Below, piece by piece: positions 59,901 to 64,000 of a stretch of DNA of 64,000 nt (position 1 is its first letter; the number at the start of each line of letters is the position of its first letter). The DNA comes from Sistotremastrum niveocremeum HHB9708 (taxonomy: Eukaryota; Basidiomycota; Agaricomycetes; Sistotremastrales; Sistotremastraceae). The stretch lies in contig KV419435.1 of NCBI GenBank assembly GCA_001630475.1, positions 23,303 through 87,302 of the forward strand, written 5' to 3'. The notes under the pieces were generated by a model. It was given only the letters and a program-made list of their open reading frames with translations, was not told the origin of the DNA and did no database searches. Both the position numbers and the translations under genes were made by a program.

Positions 59901-60068
59901 TCGTGGAGCATGACCGACATATCAACGGCACTTCGCTATAAAATCAGCAATCCGTCAAATGCGGCGCAGGAGCTCTTCCATCCCCTCCTCTCTCTTAGCA
60001 CAGTTTGTTCGTCCCTTCATTGCTGGACCTCTAGATGCGATTGACTCGATCTGACAGTTGGATGTGTC
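56915..60068. other. Intergenic, with coding-like fragments and the start of a tandem duplication
   Basis: A minus frame at 57234-57485 starts MAEAIAEANKLPAFHVVGSD and ends in a GGAAATAGA repeat. Another at 57931-58344 (-) contains RRRVAEHIEQHRWAVRAHWA with a donor-like site after QMNG; neither forms a gene I can name. From 59144 the sequence resembles that following 61802 (CCGATAACCGACC at both), the proximal edge of the duplicated unit. That edge abuts what looks like the 3' end of a lost upstream copy. Confidence 0.45.
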
Positions 60069-61612
60069 ATGGCTGCCGAGTCTAATGTGATCAGGAATTA
60101 CGCCGAGATAATGGGGTCCACCAAGACATGTTTCGTAGCCGCATTTTGTCTTTCGATTTATGACATCTGTAAGCATATCTTCATCTTCAAACCTTCCCAC
60201 CTCCCAATTATACGAACTGCAGTGCAAACATTTCCTGAAGAAATCGAATATTATTGGACAGGACGATGGAACATTCCTCGTGCGTTTTATTTTCTGGTAC
60301 GTAACTTGCATCTACACAAACCTTCGTTTCTGATGTTATGATAGGCTCGATATTTGGCTTTTATTATTGAGATATTGGAGATGCTCAGTGAATTTATCCG
60401 AATTTTGATGGAATCTCTGTTTGCTGACTGGATTTGAGTTGGATTTGCTCCCGTTCCGGATGAAGTAAGTTCTCTGCGAAAAATCTCGACGAGCATAGCT
60501 CACCTGATTCTAAGGCGTAAAATAATTTACCCCGCTCGATGATATAGAGCTCATACATTAATATAAATCCTTTTCAGATGTAAGCATATCTGAGCTACCA
60601 AAATCACTAATCTGAATATATAACCAGGCTTAGCGATAACACTCATGATGTCAATCCTGGGTATTCTTCAACTCCCTCAGTCACACTTGATTACTAATTC
60701 ATCACAGACTGCATCTTCTTAATCATCGTGCAAGCCATTCTGATAATCCGCATCCACGCAGTCTACGCCGATCGCCGTCTTCCATGGGGCTTAGCGCTAC
60801 TTCTTTCGATGGGTGGTACGTGCATATTCGTATTGAGCATTCTTGCAAACTCAGCTTCACCGAGTGAGCCCCAATTCGATTCAAGCAATGCGATGAGCTC
60901 ACAGGATTTCTGTATAAAGTGAGGGACGAACTGATCCCCGGCGTCCGATTTTGCGCATATATTTCTCCAAAATTACTAGGGAAACTGATCTGGGCGAATT
61001 GGTCAGTCTATTCTCCTACACTCATACGTTCTGAACTTTGCTCAACGCTGTTGATGATGATATTAGGGTACCGATACTCATCTTTGATACTGTATTAGCT
61101 TTCCTAGCAGCACTCGTCGCTTATCGTAATCGAGGCCTACATCAAGAACATAGCACACTGTTGAATACTTTATTGAGAGATTCCTTAGCATACTTTCTGA
61201 CGTGAGTCTTCGACCCTACCTGTGGTTTGATAAATTTCTGACCAACTCCTGTAGTATACTCGGGTGCGTTAAATGCGAGTTATTTTGCGCCTACTGACAT
61301 TCGTACATGTAGCGTTGCGATTATCACAATAATAATGGAAAGAGTCGCCCTCGTACGTCTTATACATCCTCCTGGTGCACCAGCACTCATATTTTCCCAC
61401 TATAGATCGACTCACCAGGCTTCGTAGCTCTAAAATATCCCATCTTATCAGCCTGCGCAGTCAGACTGTTATTACATCTCCGGATCAAAGATAAACAGTT
61501 GAGAGAAGGGAGATATACGGGCGAATTGGGACCTGAGAATTATATGTCTAGTATGCACTTTGGAGCTGGTCATGAACCTCTGGAGCTGGTCATGGAGTCA
61601 AGCGAAGGGTAG
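60069..61612 (+). CDS. DUF6533 seven-helix-like membrane protein, copy 1
   Basis: Exons read: 60069-60168, 60223-60296, 60345-60387, 60439-60464, then 60628-60660, 60708-60863, 60920-61001, 61067-61201, 61255-61263 (9 nt), 61313-61352, 61406-61612. The DUF6533 hallmark is CLSIYDILQTFPEEIEYYWT followed by IPRAFYFLARYLAFIIEILE. Later membrane segments include ITLMMSILDCIFLIIVQAIL, LALLLSMGGTCIFVLSIL, VPILIFDTVLAFLAALVAY and LRDSLAYFLTILGVAII. The family is widespread in Agaricomycetes and receptor-like in layout; its ligand and role are unknown. The join between 60464 and 60628 does not keep frame, and the sequence between, homologous to a segment in copy 2, has stops in all three frames. Either I missed the exon or this copy is damaged. 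C-terminus: duplicated GAGCTGGTCATG words near the stop. Confidence 0.75.
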
Positions 61613-62961
61613 GAAATTGTACGGGATATTTCTGGAGGCGTTGTGGTACGGCATGTTCTTCGGGTACGTTCTTGTAAATATGATGGACTTTATACCACAA
61701 TGCATGGTTTCTTGGCAATACATACCGGAAGGGACGACGATTGGGAATGAACCGCGCAATTCGTCCTCGCCTGATTTAGAAATCACAAATGACGGGGAGT
61801 TCCGATAACCGACCTTCCGCCCATCGTCTACAACGTCTACCAGTGCTAACTGCTAACGCGTCTAGTAATTGTTGAAACCTTGATCAAACATCTTCCTGCA
61901 CTCCTAGAGGATTAAGGACTCTCCAAGGTCTAATCAAGAGCTCGTCGACGCGTCTCGAGTCTGAACACCCCTTCGGAGCCACCAAACCACCAGGAATAAT
62001 CATGACATCCAAAGCTTCAGGCTCTCAGAGACCTGAATAATCGCTAGTCACGTCGAATATTCTCATCTACTCTCCTCTTTATTTTCTGAATTTGAAATTC
62101 AGGCACTCCGATTCAAATCTCTATACTCCTAGCCTTTCTTCCCAATATAATCACACGACATTATCATTGCCATGATCTGAGAGGCTGGCCGGAGCTACAT
62201 GATCAGAGGACCGACATTGGGCCTGACGAATCATATCAGACTTCATGGGCTATCGAATCGGCGCTGAACTTCTCAAAGAGCCTCCTACCTTAACACATTG
62301 GGGCGATGTTAATGTGGCTCATGCACCTTGGTTCGTTCCACACATCTTCCTGATCCTTCTTTTGCCCTTAGACCCACCTCAGTTCCCGAAAGCTCGCCTT
62401 CAACCATCCTTGATCATGAGACGGTCCGGGGTAAATCAGCAATACTAGTGCGCGGTACGTTTTTATTCATACACGTACGAGAGTTGCCTTTGACAATTTG
62501 CTCAGTTGTTATATTTCAGAACGAGCCTTCTCACTCTATCAGACACCACCCCGAACAGCAAGGTATCATTCTTTCAAAGCGGGTGATTTTACAATAGCAA
62601 TCGGGAGGTTGTTTGCGGCCCGGATAGCCCAGAATAGATTCGTGCACGAGGATCTTGAAGGCTTTAAACCGGAGACTGCGCCTTCCTGAGCTACCTTCTC
62701 GTCTCGAGCATCGGCATGCGTGGATCCATCAATACATCCAATGTGGTGCGGTATTGGCTCAATCGCTTTTGATGGCTGCCCTTAGTGACATACGACTCGA
62801 ATATATAGGTCATCAATCCATCAAGACTCACGAGCAGCTCGAAGACCCCTTCCATCTCCTCTTCTCTCCTAGATCCTAGCAGACTTGGTTCGTCTCCTTC
62901 CTGGGCCTTTCGGGGCGCGATTCATCCGATCTGACAGCCTGACAGCCGACAGTCGGAATCT
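61613..62961. other. Spacer between tandem DUF6533 genes
   Basis: Mostly the duplicated upstream block of unit 2. A frame near 62498-62689 reads FKAGDFTIAIGRLFAARIAQ then NRFVHEDLEGF; the counterpart in unit 1 (about 59730-59780) is not open in the same way, so a decayed gene common to both units is possible. I cannot name it. Confidence 0.4.
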
Positions 62962-64000
62962 ATGGCTGCCGAAATAAATGCGATAATCAGCTACGCTGCG
63001 ATAACGCGGTCCACAAAGACATGTTTTGTGGCGGGATTTTGTCTTTCCTTCTATGACATCTGTAAGCGCATCAACATCTTCCACCCTTTCTGTCCCTCAA
63101 TCGCAATTCCACAAACGCAGTTCAGACATTTCCGGAAGAAGTCGAATATTATTGGAATGCGCGATGGAACGTTCCTCGCGCATTCTATTTTTTAGTACGT
63201 GCTCTAGATCGTGATATATTGAGATCTTTGGCGCTTATGATATGCAGACTAGATATTCGCCTGTTGTGATTGAGCTCATGGAGATGCTCAGTGAGTTATG
63301 TGGGATTTAATTGAAGAGATGTGCTGAGCGGAATTCAGTCGGTTTCGTCCCCGTTCCCGATACAGTGAGTTCGTTGTGGCATGTCCCGCTGAGACCAGCT
63401 GAATTTATCCCTCAAGGCGTAGGATATCATTCCCCCGCTTGATCATCGCGCGCTCATACGGATATTTGCCTCTATTCCAGATGTCAGTTCAAATATACTT
63501 TAGCTGCTTTATTACCAAAATCATTGATCTGAAGATATGACCAGGCTTACCAATAACACTCCTCCTGGCAATTTTGGGTATGCGTCCCGCTCACTTCACT
63601 GTTTGGCTGACACCCTAATTCATCCCAGACTGTATCTTCCTAATCATCGTCTCCGCCATCCTAATTATCTGCATTCACGCCCTCTACGCCGACCGCCGTA
63701 TTCTATGGGGCTTAATACTCTTGCTCTTCATGGTTGGAACGTGCATATTCGTCCTGAGTATTCTTGGAGTTTCATCTCTACAAAGTGAGCCTTGATTCTA
63801 GCCATGACAGACATGAATTGATATTCTGTGAAAGTGAGAGATGAACTCGTACCCGGCGTCCGATTTTGCGCGTCTATCTCGTCGAAATTACTTGATAAAT
63901 TAAATTGGACGTGTTGGTCAGTCTCACCCACTCTCACGGGGTCGGGGTCGGAAGCCGCTGAATCTGATGATGACATGTAGGATACCGCTACTGAGCTTTG
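62962..64000 (+). CDS. DUF6533 membrane protein, copy 2 (cut by window end)
   Basis: Same exon pattern as copy 1: 62962-63061, 63121-63194, 63248-63290, 63339-63364, then 63545-63577, 63629-63784, 63835-63916 and 63981 onward, with identical lengths (100, 74, 43, 26, 33, 156, 82). It encodes MAAEINAIISYAAITRSTKT, CLSFYDIFQTFPEEVEYYWN, RYSPVVIELMEML, GFVPVPDT, ITLLLAILDCIFLIIVSAIL and MRDELVPGVRFCASISSKLL. The segment between 63364 and 63545 has one open frame (about 63418-63480), but its phases do not fit the flanking exons, so this middle exon is unresolved here too. The 3' part lies outside the window. Confidence 0.75.

Larger units (their letters stand above)
59144..64000 (+). repeat. Tandem segmental duplication (two units, 59144 and 61802)
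   Basis: The two units share, in the same order, CCGATAACCGACC, a CATCTTTCTGATTCTTCTTT-like block (59478 / 62342), GCCCGGATANCCAAGAATAGA (59738 / 62618), a GTGCGGTATTNG..TGCTTTTGAT block, and the whole DUF6533 gene. The offset is 2658 bp at the left edge but 2893 bp at the gene starts, so one unit has gained or lost about 235 bp. Unit 2 runs off the window. Confidence 0.8.

Noticed and set aside
61560-61808. Alternative 82-codon frame at the 3' end of DUF6533 copy 1
   Set aside because: It overlaps the last exon in another frame; the family frame ends at 61612, and I saw no splice pair that clearly extends the protein into it.

Overview
This window looks like nuclear DNA of a filamentous basidiomycete, most likely an Agaricomycete; the species cannot be fixed from the sequence. 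The genes are cut by many short introns, mostly about 45-65 nt with GT-AG ends, so most proteins only appear after splicing. The content also fits: a heme-thiolate unspecific peroxygenase, a class-E P450, a thaumatin-like protein, and the DUF6535, DUF6533 and DUF6699 families typical of mushroom-forming fungi. No bacterial operon, rRNA, convincing tRNA or CRISPR array was seen.

Layout. 0-6 kb: mostly unassigned, with a dense cluster of CTCGAG-centred palindromes at 1.0-1.4 kb. 6.3-9.0 kb (-): an 843-aa unrecognised protein. 9-14.8 kb: gene desert. 14.8-16.3 kb (+): an unspecific peroxygenase with all catalytic residues. 17-20.1 kb (-): a DUF6535 membrane protein with an added coiled coil. 20.1-36.3 kb: accessory DNA holding five copies of one roughly 0.4-kb dispersed repeat, a TA-flanked MITE, and two unrecognised genes (27.2 kb +, 31.4 kb -) that are paralogues of each other and of the 843-aa gene. 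36.4-37.5 kb (-): a DUF6699 protein. 38.2-39.4 kb (-): a thaumatin-like protein. 40.9-45.1 kb (+): an OCRL/INPP5B-type inositol polyphosphate 5-phosphatase in 24 exons, one only 4 nt long. 45.3-46.8 kb (+): cyclophilin-40. 49.1-51.4 kb (+): a cytochrome P450. 51.7-51.9 kb: a second MITE. 53.3-55.9 kb (+): an alpha-arrestin with a PPAY motif. 56.2-56.9 kb (-): an unrecognised protein. 59-64 kb: a tandem duplication carrying two DUF6533 membrane-protein genes, the second cut off by the window end.

The genes do not form one pathway. The 5-phosphatase, cyclophilin-40 and arrestin are housekeeping or signalling genes (phosphoinositide turnover, Hsp90 co-chaperone, ubiquitin-linked trafficking). 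The peroxygenase, P450 and thaumatin-like protein belong to the oxidative or secreted repertoire. The least explained item is the three-member family at 6.3-9.0, 27.2-28.6 and 31.4-32.9 kb: its members share intron number, intron phase and nearly the same intron positions, and I cannot assign a function. Exon borders were read by eye from splice signals and checked by reading-frame arithmetic; no transcript data or database search was available.
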